A stretch of DNA of 61,958 bases from an uncultured Collinsella sp. (lineage in GTDB: Bacteria; Actinomycetota; Coriobacteriia; Coriobacteriales; Coriobacteriaceae): the NCBI GenBank assembly GCA_900541205.1, contig UQIV01000015.1, positions 1 through 61,958 of the forward strand, written 5' to 3'. This document shows, piece by piece, positions 52,060 to 60,475 of the stretch. The notes beneath the pieces were generated by a model. It searched no databases. It saw nothing but the letters and a program-made list of their open reading frames with translations, and had not been told where the DNA came from. Both the position numbers and the translations under genes were made by a program. How positions within the stretch are numbered: the first letter of the stretch is position 1; each line of letters begins with the position of its first letter.

Positions 52060-52842
52060 ATGGATAAGCGAGATCTTGAGCAGCTGCTGAGCGATGTTGC
52101 CGGCGGATCAGTCACCCCTGCCGATGCCCTCACGCGCATCCAGACGGCTCCGACCGCCGATTTGGGCTTTGCGCAGCTCGATCTTTCGCGCGGAGTGCGC
52201 CAGGGAGCCGGCGAGGTTGTCTACGGTGCCGGTAAAACCGCCGAGCAGATAGCCGCCATTATCAAAGCGCTGCGTAATGCTGGCCAGGAGCGCATCCTGG
52301 TCACACGCCTGGACAGCGAAAAAGCAGCCCGCGCCTCGGAGCTCCTCGGCACCGGCATCGACCTGGGATATGTCCCGGACGCACAGCTCGCCCTCGTGGG
52401 CGGCAAGCCCTCCCCCACCGGCAACGGACGCGTTGTCGTCGCCTGCGCCGGCACGAGCGACCTGCCCGTCGCCGAAGAGGCGGCACTGACGGCCGAGTTC
52501 TACGGCAACGAGGTCGATCGCCTCTACGACGTGGGTGTCGCCGGCCTGCACCGCCTGCTCGCTCATACTGAGGAACTTGCCCAGGCGCAGGTGGTCATCG
52601 CCATCGCCGGCATGGAAGGCGCCCTGGCGAGCGTAATCGGAGGCCTTGTGAGCTGTCCGGTCATCGCCGTCCCCACCAGCGTGGGCTATGGCGCGAGCTT
52701 TGGCGGCGTGGCCGCACTGCTCGCCATGCTCAACTCCTGCGCCAGCGGCGTTTCGGTCGTCAACATCGACAACGGCTTCGGTGCCGCTTACCAGGCAAGT
52801 CTTATCAATCATCTGAGCGCCGGCACATCCCGCGCCCGCTAA
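52060..52842 (+). CDS. larB: LarB, nickel-pincer cofactor biosynthesis carboxylase
   Basis: This 260-aa PurE-like protein carboxylates and hydrolyses nicotinic acid adenine dinucleotide to begin synthesis of the nickel-pincer nucleotide used by lactate racemase. The C-terminal PurE-type core includes CAGTSDLPVAEEA, EVDRLYDVGVAGLHRLL and GMEGALASVIGGL...VPTSVGYGASFGG. The start at 52060 follows GAAGGGAA. It is followed 10 bp later by larC. Confidence 0.95.
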   Translation: MDKRDLEQLLSDVAGGSVTPADALTRIQTAPTADLGFAQLDLSRGVRQGAGEVVYGAGKTAEQIAAIIKALRNAGQERILVTRLDSEKAARASELLGTGIDLGYVPDAQLALVGGKPSPTGNGRVVVACAGTSDLPVAEEAALTAEFYGNEVDRLYDVGVAGLHRLLAHTEELAQAQVVIAIAGMEGALASVIGGLVSCPVIAVPTSVGYGASFGGVAALLAMLNSCASGVSVVNIDNGFGAAYQASLINHLSAGTSRAR

Positions 52843-52852
52843 GGAGCATTTC

Positions 52853-53770
52853 ATGTCCAACCATCAGCACACGCTTATCATCGACGGCACCTCGGGCATC
52901 AGCGGCGACATGACCGTCGCGGCTCTACTCGATCTGGGCGCCAGCGAGGAGCATCTGCGCGAGCAGCTCGCCACGCTACCAGTCGACGGCTTTGAGATTG
53001 CCGTTACGCGCGTAAACAAGCATGGCATCGACGCCTGCGATTTTGACGTCCAGCTTGCAGAGGGCCTCGAGAACCATGATCACGATATGGCCTGGCTCTA
53101 CGGCAACGAAGCAGCTGCCGAGCACACGCACGAGCATGAGCGCCAGCATCATGATCATGACGAGCACGAACACGTGCACTGCCACGAGCATGATCATGAG
53201 GCCCACGACCATGGCCACGAGGACCATCATCACGCCCACGGCCATCACCACCGTTCTTTGGCGGACGTCACCGCCATCATCGACGGCTCGCGGCTAAGCG
53301 ATGGCGCCAAGCGTCGCGCCCTCGCCATCTTTACCGCGCTCGCCGCCGCCGAGGCCAAGGCTCACGGCAAAACGCCCGAGACCGTCATGTTCCACGAGGT
53401 GGGCGCCGCCGACTCCATCGTCGACGTCTGCTCTGTCGCCATCTGCCTCGACGACCTGGGTATTGAGGATATCGTGGTCGAGTCGCTCTCCGAGGGCCAC
53501 GGAACCATCCGCTGCGCCCACGGCCTCATGCCCATTCCCGTCCCCGCTGTCGTCAACCTATGCCAAGCAGGCAATATCGCCCTCACGCCTGCACCGGTCG
53601 CCGGCGAGCTCGTGACGCCGACGGGCGCCGCCATCGTCACCGCGCTGCGCACGTCCGACCAACTGCCCTCACGCTACCGCATCGAAGCCGTCGGCTACGG
53701 CGCCGGCAAACGCCCCTACGAAGGTTGCTCCGGTACGCTCCGCTGCCTGCTCGTTCACGCGGACGCATAG
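52853..53770 (+). CDS. larC: LarC1-like nickel insertion protein (N-terminal part only)
   Basis: This 305-aa protein matches the LarC N-terminal domain: IIDGTSGISGDM at the start, MFHEVGAADSIVDV (~180), GTIRCAHGLMPIPVPAV and PTGAAIVTAL. Around 75-132 is a very His-rich stretch of more than 25 His, likely a nickel store. Full LarC is over 400 aa; in Lactobacillus plantarum the C-terminal part (LarC2) is reached by a ribosomal frameshift. Here the frame stops after GTLRCLLVHADA and tetR begins 2 bp later, so no LarC2 is present. Confidence 0.9.
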   Translation: MSNHQHTLIIDGTSGISGDMTVAALLDLGASEEHLREQLATLPVDGFEIAVTRVNKHGIDACDFDVQLAEGLENHDHDMAWLYGNEAAAEHTHEHERQHHDHDEHEHVHCHEHDHEAHDHGHEDHHHAHGHHHRSLADVTAIIDGSRLSDGAKRRALAIFTALAAAEAKAHGKTPETVMFHEVGAADSIVDVCSVAICLDDLGIEDIVVESLSEGHGTIRCAHGLMPIPVPAVVNLCQAGNIALTPAPVAGELVTPTGAAIVTALRTSDQLPSRYRIEAVGYGAGKRPYEGCSGTLRCLLVHADA

Positions 53771-53772
53771 CC

Positions 53773-54312
53773 ATGGATGCCCGCAAGGCAAAAAGCCGCG
53801 CTGCCATCGTTACGGCGTTCTCCGAGCTCCTGTGCGAGAAAGACTACGGCAAGATCACCGTCGGCGACATCATCGCTCGTGCCCACGTAGGTCGGGCCAC
53901 GTTCTACGGGCTCTTCAAGAGCAAAGATGACCTGCTCGCTGAGCTCGTGCGCGATATCTGCACCCATGCCCTCGACGATGACGGTACGCCCCTCGATGAC
54001 CCACTCGTACAGGTCGAGCATATCCTCAACAACCTCTGGAATCGTCGGCAGGGTGTACGGGCACTGGTAGCCGGCGCCGGCTCACGCGTCTTCGCCGACT
54101 GCTTACGCAAGACCATCATGTCACGAGCAGCCGAAACCGTGCCCGTCGACCCCTCAGGCCCCGCCGGCACCATGGACCGAAGCTTCCTACTACACCACAT
54201 AGCCTCAAGCTTCGTAGGAACAGTCCAATGGTGGGCCTGGCACAACTTCCAAGCAGATAAAGCCGACGTAGCCAAAGACTACCTCTCAGCCATAAAGCCC
54301 CTCTTCAGATAG
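53773..54312 (+). CDS. TetR-family regulator
   Basis: This 179-aa regulator has an N-terminal TetR helix-turn-helix (SRAAIVTAFSELLCEKDYGKITVGDIIARAHVGRATFYGLFKSKDDLL) and a helical C-terminal domain of the DhaS/YhgD-like type. It starts 2 bp after the larC stop without a clear ribosome site, so it is probably translated by coupling. It is a candidate regulator of the larBC and larA/larD genes. Its frame is -1 relative to larC and stays open back into larC. Confidence 0.87.
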   Translation: MDARKAKSRAAIVTAFSELLCEKDYGKITVGDIIARAHVGRATFYGLFKSKDDLLAELVRDICTHALDDDGTPLDDPLVQVEHILNNLWNRRQGVRALVAGAGSRVFADCLRKTIMSRAAETVPVDPSGPAGTMDRSFLLHHIASSFVGTVQWWAWHNFQADKADVAKDYLSAIKPLFR

Positions 54313-54450
54313 ACGCCCCCTCCCAAGGCGTCATCCCTTCCCAAGGTATCGCCCTCATCTCAACGCCCCCAACAGCAAAGCGCTCCTCACATCCAAATTC
54401 AGATATATGTTGGGTTGCTTGTTCCAACGCGACCAAGATCCCGCAGCTGA

Positions 54451-54565
54451 CCGCATGGGGTAACTTCCCAGCGCATTCCGCAGGACGCAAAAAGGCTCGC
54501 CGCACAAAGTGCGCAGCGAGCCTTTTTGCATGTCCGAGGACGCGCTGGGAAGTTACCCCATGCGG
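54451..54565. repeat. Nested palindrome with ATTCCGCA / GAGGAC loop, copy 1
   Basis: Perfect 24-bp arms (54451-54474, 54542-54565) begin CCGCATGGGGTAACTTCCCA. Inside is an internal loop, ATTCCGCA (54475-54482) opposite GAGGAC (54536-54541), then GGAC/GTCC. A terminator hairpin, GCAAAAAGGCTCGC / GCGAGCCTTTTTGC, is at the centre. Copy 2 at 57257 has the same internal loop but unrelated stems. It lies between converging tetR and larD and must end both transcripts. Confidence 0.85.
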
Positions 54566-54591
54566 CCGGCGGACAACTATGTAGCCTTGGA

Positions 54592-55323
54592 CTAGAACAT
54601 GCCCAAGAAACCGTGCACAAACAGCGCAGCCAGAGCGGCACCGACAAACGGAGCGATGCCAGGAACGAGCAGGCCGTACTTCCAGTTGTTGTCGGCCTTG
54701 TTCTTGATCGGCAGCACCTGATAGGCCATGCGAGGACCAAGGTCACGGGCTTGGTTCATGGCGAAGCCGGTGATGCCGCCCATGCCCATGCCAACGGCCC
54801 AAACGATCAGGCCGACGCAGATAGCGAGCATCAGGACGTTCTCGCCAGCACGGTTAGCAGCAGCAAGGATGGCGCTGATGAACACAAAAGTGCAGATAGC
54901 CTCGCAGAAGAAATTACGGGCATAGTTCGTACCCTCGGTGGTGGGGTTGGTCGAGAAGATATTGCGCTGGGCAATGGGATCGACGACGCCATCGGAAGCC
55001 TTGAACTCATCGGCATACATAAGCCAAGCGATTACGGCGCCCACAAAGCCGCCGAGCATATCGGCAATCATGAAGGGGATGCAGCTGCTCCACGGCACCA
55101 GGCCTACGATGCACTGGGCAAGCACCATGGCGGGGTTCATGCACACGGCGCCGCCAAAGACAAACAGGCAGACCGAGATGCCAAAAGACCAGGTGGTGAT
55201 GGCAAACATGTGGCCGGAGCCCTGATACTTGGTGCCCTTGAGCACGGTATCGCAGTGCACGCCCACGCCAAAGATGATCATGAGGGCCGTTGCGCCGAAT
55301 TCGCAGAGGAGTTTGGTAAGCAT
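54592..55323 (-). CDS. larD: MIP-family channel, LarD-like
   Basis: This 243-aa six-helix membrane protein belongs to the aquaporin/glycerol facilitator family. The first pore motif NPA is intact in GGAVCMNPAMVLAQ; the second is NQA in GFAMNQARDLGPR, a variation. It follows larA by 49 bp on the same strand, and a GlpF-type channel (LarD) carries lactate in the Lactobacillus lar operon. Lactic acid transport is therefore the likely role, with glycerol as the alternative. Confidence 0.82.
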   Translation of the reverse strand: MLTKLLCEFGATALMIIFGVGVHCDTVLKGTKYQGSGHMFAITTWSFGISVCLFVFGGAVCMNPAMVLAQCIVGLVPWSSCIPFMIADMLGGFVGAVIAWLMYADEFKASDGVVDPIAQRNIFSTNPTTEGTNYARNFFCEAICTFVFISAILAAANRAGENVLMLAICVGLIVWAVGMGMGGITGFAMNQARDLGPRMAYQVLPIKNKADNNWKYGLLVPGIAPFVGAALAALFVHGFLGMF

Positions 55324-55372
55324 AAAACCTTATCTTTCTTGTCGGTTATAAACGATTCGTTTAGGCCGCGTA

Positions 55373-56650
55373 CTAGTGCTGAGCGACGACAACGCCCAGG
55401 CCATCGGGAATGACGGCCACCTTGACATCGGCACCCTTCATCTCAAAGGCGAGCTTGAGCGCCTCATCGAGAGTGTTGACCGGCGTCATGTGCATATCCT
55501 TGATCATCTGGTGATCGCACAGGTCGGTAACCATGATCACAGGGTGATGCGCCAGGATGCGGGCAAAGATCTGGCTCGTCCACTGGTCGGGCAGGGTCTC
55601 GTCCTTAGGACGGTCGATGCAGGCGCGCTCAAACTCTGCCGGATCATTGTCGGCGATGTTGTGATAGAAGCCCTCGCCACCGTGACCGTCGGCACAGCCG
55701 GCGACGTCGATGATCACACCGCCCTCGGGAAGCGTAGCCTCGGCAGAGCACATGCCCTTCACGGCCTGGTAGATGTTCTGGTCGAGCGGGTAGCCGCCGT
55801 TTGTGGTGATGGCAATCTCGCACTCAACGGGCTCAACGCCGGCAAGGCTCTTCACGAACTCACAGCCGGCCTCGTGCGCCTTGTGAATGTCGCCGGCAAA
55901 GGAGCCGATGACCTCGTGCTTGCCGTTGAGCACCACGTTAAGCACAAAGGCAAGGTGAGCCATCTCGGCGGCAGCAAACATGTCCTCGCTCACGTGGTTG
56001 TGGCACAGGTTGCCGGCACGCGAATGGGAATCGTTCACAAACTGACCGTTGTGGTTGTACATGATGGTCTTGTAGCTGGCGATGCCAGGCAGGACGGACT
56101 TGCGGCTACCAGAGAAACCGGCAAAGAAGTGCGGCTCAATAAAGCCCTCGGCAAGCAGCAGATCGCAATCGGCAGCAATCTTGTTGATGATGCACTCGCC
56201 GCCGGAAGGCAGAGTGCCGATCTTTTTCATCATGCTGTCGTCAGTCGCAACGTGCATAACGATTTCCTCGTTGGCAACGATCTCCTCGCCGTACTTGTTG
56301 ACGAGCTCCTCGTGCGTCGAGGGGCGGTGCATACCAGTCGCAACCAGAATACGAACGCGAGCCTCAGGCGCTGCAGTATGGATGTGATGCAGCAGAATAG
56401 GCATCGTTACACGCGAAGGAACCGGACGCGTATGGTCGGAGCTAATGATGACAATGTCCTTCTTGCCAGCGCAAAGCTCCTCGAGCGAAGGCGAGCCATA
56501 AGGATTGGCAAGCGACTCCTCTACCAGCTCTTCCTGCGATTTTGTAGTCTTAAACTCGTTTTGATGACCTTCCATCACACCCGCGAAGTTCTTATCCTCG
56601 AGCTCCAGATGCAACGTCTTGTGGTCAAACGGCAGTTCACATTCAAACAA
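55373..56650 (-). CDS. larA: LarA-family nickel-dependent racemase
   Basis: This 425-aa enzyme interconverts D- and L-lactate or a similar 2-hydroxyacid using the nickel-pincer nucleotide. The cofactor-bearing Lys and ligand His residues align exactly: EPHFFAGFSGSRK gives His174 and Lys184, and NH in MYNHNGQ gives His200. ATGMHRP supplies the catalytic His108. SSDHTRPVP is also conserved. Translation starts at TTG with AGAGGG upstream. larB and larC are on the opposite strand; larE is not in the window. Confidence 0.88.
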   Translation of the reverse strand: MFECELPFDHKTLHLELEDKNFAGVMEGHQNEFKTTKSQEELVEESLANPYGSPSLEELCAGKKDIVIISSDHTRPVPSRVTMPILLHHIHTAAPEARVRILVATGMHRPSTHEELVNKYGEEIVANEEIVMHVATDDSMMKKIGTLPSGGECIINKIAADCDLLLAEGFIEPHFFAGFSGSRKSVLPGIASYKTIMYNHNGQFVNDSHSRAGNLCHNHVSEDMFAAAEMAHLAFVLNVVLNGKHEVIGSFAGDIHKAHEAGCEFVKSLAGVEPVECEIAITTNGGYPLDQNIYQAVKGMCSAEATLPEGGVIIDVAGCADGHGGEGFYHNIADNDPAEFERACIDRPKDETLPDQWTSQIFARILAHHPVIMVTDLCDHQMIKDMHMTPVNTLDEALKLAFEMKGADVKVAVIPDGLGVVVAQH

Positions 56651-57256
56651 TGACGAGCGCCCTCTTCCTTTTCAACTGACACACTAGATAAACCGTTGGA
56701 AGGATACGCCGCTCACCGAAAAACACCACCGTCCACCGACTCATTAACACAACGTTCATATTTGACTCACAACAAAACGGCCACGACCCCAAACGGGACC
56801 GCGGCCGCCTGTCAAAGACACTATAGACAGGATGATTTACGCAACGCCGAGGCAAACATCTACCCCGAGACGTTCGCACGTAAGCCATTTTGCATAAATG
56901 CGTTAATTAATTGTATAAAATGGCGCATGGATTTCTAGCCGTAACAGGGTAGTACCCTCCGGAGCGTGCATTTTTGCGAGTATTCAGCATCGCGGGATAA
57001 GATTTTGGTGTCAAAAGTCTTTCAAAAGGTAGATAGTCCTCATGACTCGTCCCATCTGGATAGAATGCGGCGAGAAACCAGCCATATATGATCGTCGCCA
57101 AAGCCCAATCGTCGTGCAAAAGCATCAACAGGAGCCGCGAACGTCACCCACAGCCTTATGCATCAATCTTTGGCTGCTGAAAACTCCGTTTTTTGCACGT
57201 CGCCCCAAGCACCACCCTCACCCAGCGGCTGATCCGCCGAAAACCGGGGACGAAAA
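56651..57256. other. Long gap between larA and ppc
   Basis: I find no convincing gene. A G-U-containing hairpin near 56788-56816, followed by TTTTGTTG on the minus strand, looks like a terminator, although no gene ends here. GCCATTTT (56884-56891) and AAAATGGC (56917-56924) flank an AT-rich stretch with TATAAAAT. The gap may hold a long larA leader or an unannotated small RNA on the minus strand. Confidence 0.4.
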
Positions 57257-57379
57257 GACCCGATGGGTTTCCCTCTGAATGCATTCCGCAGCACGAAGCC
57301 CCCTTATCCACAGCTCCGAAGGAGCAGGATAAGGGGGCTTCAAGTGCGAGGACGCATTCAGAGGGAAACCCATCGGGTC
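57257..57379. repeat. Nested palindrome with ATTCCGCA / GAGGAC loop, copy 2
   Basis: Perfect 26-bp arms (57257-57282 and 57354-57379) begin GACCCGATGGGTTTCCCTCT. The internal loop ATTCCGCA (57283-57290) opposite GAGGAC (57348-57353) is identical to copy 1. GCAC/GTGC follows, and an inner terminator stem, GAAGCCCCCTTATCC / GGATAAGGGGGCTTC. It lies 25 bp past the ppc stop and probably ends that transcript. Confidence 0.87.
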
Positions 57380-57404
57380 CCGGTGAGAGCCACAGGGCTA
57401 TCGA

Positions 57405-60218
57405 TTACCCCGTGTTCTGCAGTCCTGCCGAGACGCCGGTCACAGTCGAAAGAATCAGACTCATGTACTCGGCCTTCTTCTCCTCGGCCATCTCGTCCTG
57501 GTTCATACGCACCTCGCGAAGGGCGCGGACCTGGGCGATGGACAGAGCGTCGACGTAGGGGTTGCGCACGCGAACGGCGCAGCCGAGCACGCGAAGGCGC
57601 TGCAGCGGCCACTCATCACCGACGATGGCAAGGACCCACTTACGCGTGAGCTGCATCTCGGTGAAGACCTTCTCGGACAGATCCTGGCGATCGCCCAGGT
57701 GCAGGTACATCTTGGCGATGCGCTGGTCGGTCTTGGCGATCGACATCTCGATGTTGTCGATAAAGGTGCGGAAGAACGGCCACTCCTGGTAGGCAGCCTT
57801 GAGCTGGTCAAGATCGCCCAGCTGCTCGCAGGCGGTGCCCAGGCCGTACCAAGCGGCCAGGTTAATGCGTGCCTGGCTCCAGCTGAAAATCCACGGAATG
57901 GTACGCAGATCGTCGAGCGACTTGGCACCCAAGCCGCGCTTGGCGGGACGCGAGCCGATCGGCAGCAGACCGACCTCGGTCAGCGGCGTCACGGTCGAGA
58001 ACCACGGCGTAAAGTCCTCGGTGTTCAGCAGGTCCAGGTAGCGCTCGTGGCTCGCGGCATTGAGCTTCTCGGCCATATCCCAGAACTTCTGCGTGGTCTC
58101 GGTGTTGGTCTTCTCGACACTCGGGGCCGACTGCAAAAGCGTTGCGGCAGCAACGGACTCAACATGGCGCTGAGCCAGCGTGCGGTTGCCGTAACGGGCA
58201 AAGATGACCTCGCCCTGCTCGGTGAGCTTAAAGAAGCAGTTGACCGAACCCTTGGGCTGCGCCAGCACGGCCTTGTTGGCCGGGCCGCCGCCACGGCCCA
58301 CGGCACCGCCGCGACCGTGCATGAGCACCAGGTCGATGTCGTTCTTCTCGGCCCACTTGGCGATGCGCTCCTGCGCAGAGTGCAGCGCGAGCATGGCCGT
58401 GGTAGGACCGGCATCCTTGGAGGAGTCGGAATAGCCCAGCATGACCTCCATGCGGCGGTTGGTCTGGGCAAGGCGCTTTTGCACCACGGGCAGCGTAAGC
58501 ATCTGGTCGAGCACGTCAACGCAGCCCTCGAGGTCCTCGAGCTGCTCGAACAGCGGGATCACGTCGAGCTCGGGGACATCCTCCTCGTGTGCGAAGGACA
58601 GGTGGGCCAGCTCAAAGACGTCGGCCACATGCTGGGCACTCTTGGTAAACGAGATGATGTAGCGGTGCGCCATCTTCTTGCCGTAGCGCTTTTGGATGGA
58701 GCCGATGGCGCGGAAGGTATCGATGACCTCGCGCGTCATGGGCTGCAGGTCGCCATGGATACCGTTCTCGTGGATATCCTTGAGGGCGCGGGCGTGCACC
58801 ACGGAGTGCTGACGGAACTCCATCTCGACCATGTGGAAGCCGAAGGACTCGACCTGCCAGATGATGGTCTGGACCGGGCCGTAGGCAGCACGGACGGCAC
58901 CGCAGGCAGCCAGCGAGCGCTGGACGACGCGCAGGTCATCCAGGAACTCGTCGGCGCTGTGGTACATGGTGTCGGTGATGCGGCGCACGGTGGCGTTCAG
59001 ACGGTCGGCCATGATGAGCATGACGGCGCGATGCGGCTCGTGCTCGGAGATCAGCTCGGCACGGGCCGTGTACTGGGTGCTCATCTCGACCTGATGGTTC
59101 CACAGGTTGATGAGCTCGGCAGAAGGCTTGCTGTAGGTGGCCTCGAGCGTGAGGTTACGGCCGATGCGACGGCACTTGTCCTCGAGCTTGAGCACCATGT
59201 GGGTGAAGTACTTGGCGGCGACCTCACGGCTCACCTTGGCGGTAACGTTGGGGTTACCGTCGCGGTCGGAACCGATCCAGCTGCCGGGATGGAAGAACGC
59301 CGGGCACAGCGGCGGCACGGTACCGGCCTTGTCGCCCAGCACCCAGTCGTCAAAGCGACGATAGATGACGGGGATAACGTCGAACAGCGTGTTATCGAAG
59401 ATGTCGATGATGGTATCGGCTTCCTCGACCGGGGTGGGCTTCTTCAACGCGATGGGACTCGTGCGAACCAGGGCGTCGATCTCCTGCAGCATATGACGCT
59501 CGTTCTCCACCAGGTCGGAGCCGCCCAGACGCGGACGCTCCTCCAGCAGGTTGGAGATACGGCGAATCTTGCCCTCGACGGCCTTACGACGGGCCTCGGT
59601 GGGGTGCGCAGTAAAGACGGGATGGAACTCAAGCTTGCCGAGCAGCTCGTTGGCGCCCTCGACGCCCAGCTCATTCACCAGCTGGTGATAGGCGACGGTG
59701 AGCTCGTTGGCGGGATCGACCTCGGTATCGGTCGACGCACCGGCCTCGCGCTCGCGCAGTTGCGCCACACGGTAGTTCTCCTCCGACAGGTTTGCCAGAT
59801 GGAAGAAGCTCGTAAAGGCGCGGACGATAACCTGCTGCTTATCGAGCGGCAGGCTGTCGATCAGATTGACAACCTCACGGAATGCCACGGCGGTGGACTC
59901 ATCGGCGGTAGGCACGCCCTGCTCGTCGACGGCCTCGTCGGCAGCGCGGGTACCGGGGTTGCCGGCATTGGCCACAATCTCGGCCGACAGGATTTTGTCG
60001 AACAGGTCCGCGATCTCAGGATCATACTCGCTAAGCACACGACGCTCCAGGCGCAGGAACAGCGCCAGATTGTCGCGCAGCTCCTCGGGGATCTCGATCT
60101 CGGCGAGACGCTCCCTGGACTCGGCATTCGAGCCGATTCGGTTAACGAGGCGGTTGACCACGGCAGCGACGCGCGCCGCGGCTTCGGGTACAGACTGGTT
60201 GCTTAGGTTCTCAGCCAC
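57405..60218 (-). CDS. ppc: Phosphoenolpyruvate carboxylase
   Basis: This 937-aa enzyme makes oxaloacetate from PEP and bicarbonate, replenishing the reductive branch to succinate. Active-site segments are VFTAHPTEARRK (~210), GSDRDGNPNVTAKV (~310), GYSDSSKDAG, HGRGGAVGRGGGP (~635) and the invariant C-terminal QNTG. GTG 60218 is chosen because GGAGG lies at proper distance, while for the ATG four codons earlier the ribosome site would touch the start codon. Confidence 0.96.
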   Translation of the reverse strand: MAENLSNQSVPEAAARVAAVVNRLVNRIGSNAESRERLAEIEIPEELRDNLALFLRLERRVLSEYDPEIADLFDKILSAEIVANAGNPGTRAADEAVDEQGVPTADESTAVAFREVVNLIDSLPLDKQQVIVRAFTSFFHLANLSEENYRVAQLREREAGASTDTEVDPANELTVAYHQLVNELGVEGANELLGKLEFHPVFTAHPTEARRKAVEGKIRRISNLLEERPRLGGSDLVENERHMLQEIDALVRTSPIALKKPTPVEEADTIIDIFDNTLFDVIPVIYRRFDDWVLGDKAGTVPPLCPAFFHPGSWIGSDRDGNPNVTAKVSREVAAKYFTHMVLKLEDKCRRIGRNLTLEATYSKPSAELINLWNHQVEMSTQYTARAELISEHEPHRAVMLIMADRLNATVRRITDTMYHSADEFLDDLRVVQRSLAACGAVRAAYGPVQTIIWQVESFGFHMVEMEFRQHSVVHARALKDIHENGIHGDLQPMTREVIDTFRAIGSIQKRYGKKMAHRYIISFTKSAQHVADVFELAHLSFAHEEDVPELDVIPLFEQLEDLEGCVDVLDQMLTLPVVQKRLAQTNRRMEVMLGYSDSSKDAGPTTAMLALHSAQERIAKWAEKNDIDLVLMHGRGGAVGRGGGPANKAVLAQPKGSVNCFFKLTEQGEVIFARYGNRTLAQRHVESVAAATLLQSAPSVEKTNTETTQKFWDMAEKLNAASHERYLDLLNTEDFTPWFSTVTPLTEVGLLPIGSRPAKRGLGAKSLDDLRTIPWIFSWSQARINLAAWYGLGTACEQLGDLDQLKAAYQEWPFFRTFIDNIEMSIAKTDQRIAKMYLHLGDRQDLSEKVFTEMQLTRKWVLAIVGDEWPLQRLRVLGCAVRVRNPYVDALSIAQVRALREVRMNQDEMAEEKKAEYMSLILSTVTGVSAGLQNTG

Positions 60219-60382
60219 GTTTCCTCCCATTCCTCCTTCTATGCACGTAACATGCGGTATTCATTATAGGCGCTTGAGAAATACTTTCGACACTGATTGC
60301 GCTTTACCACACAAAAGTATTTTCTGCATTGCAAGGGTTTTTGCTCTAAATGGTCGTATTTCTCGGTGGACGGCATACACAA

Positions 60383-60418
60383 ACGGGGGCATTCCGCATA
60401 AATGCGAAACACCCCCGT
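60383..60418 (-). terminator. hisS terminator
   Basis: ACGGGGG-TGTTTC-GCA...TGC-GGAATG-CCCCCGT followed by TTGTG on the minus strand. Its inner ATTCCGCA is reminiscent of the nested palindromes, but the opposite side differs. Confidence 0.8.
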
Positions 60419-60475
60419 AACAATCGCTCGCCGCGAGCGGGACATGTTAGCGGGTCCGCAGCTCAAAAAGATGCG

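Noticed and set aside
52976..53251. Met/Val-rich membrane-like ORF on the minus strand
   Set aside because: It is the complement of the His codons in the LarC insert; no start site or conservation signal.
56907..57128. 73-aa minus-strand ORF in the larA-ppc gap
   Set aside because: No ribosome site, no recognisable family and ordinary chance length.
57699..60206. 835-aa plus-strand frame
   Set aside because: It is the antisense shadow of ppc, whose active-site motifs are intact on the minus strand.
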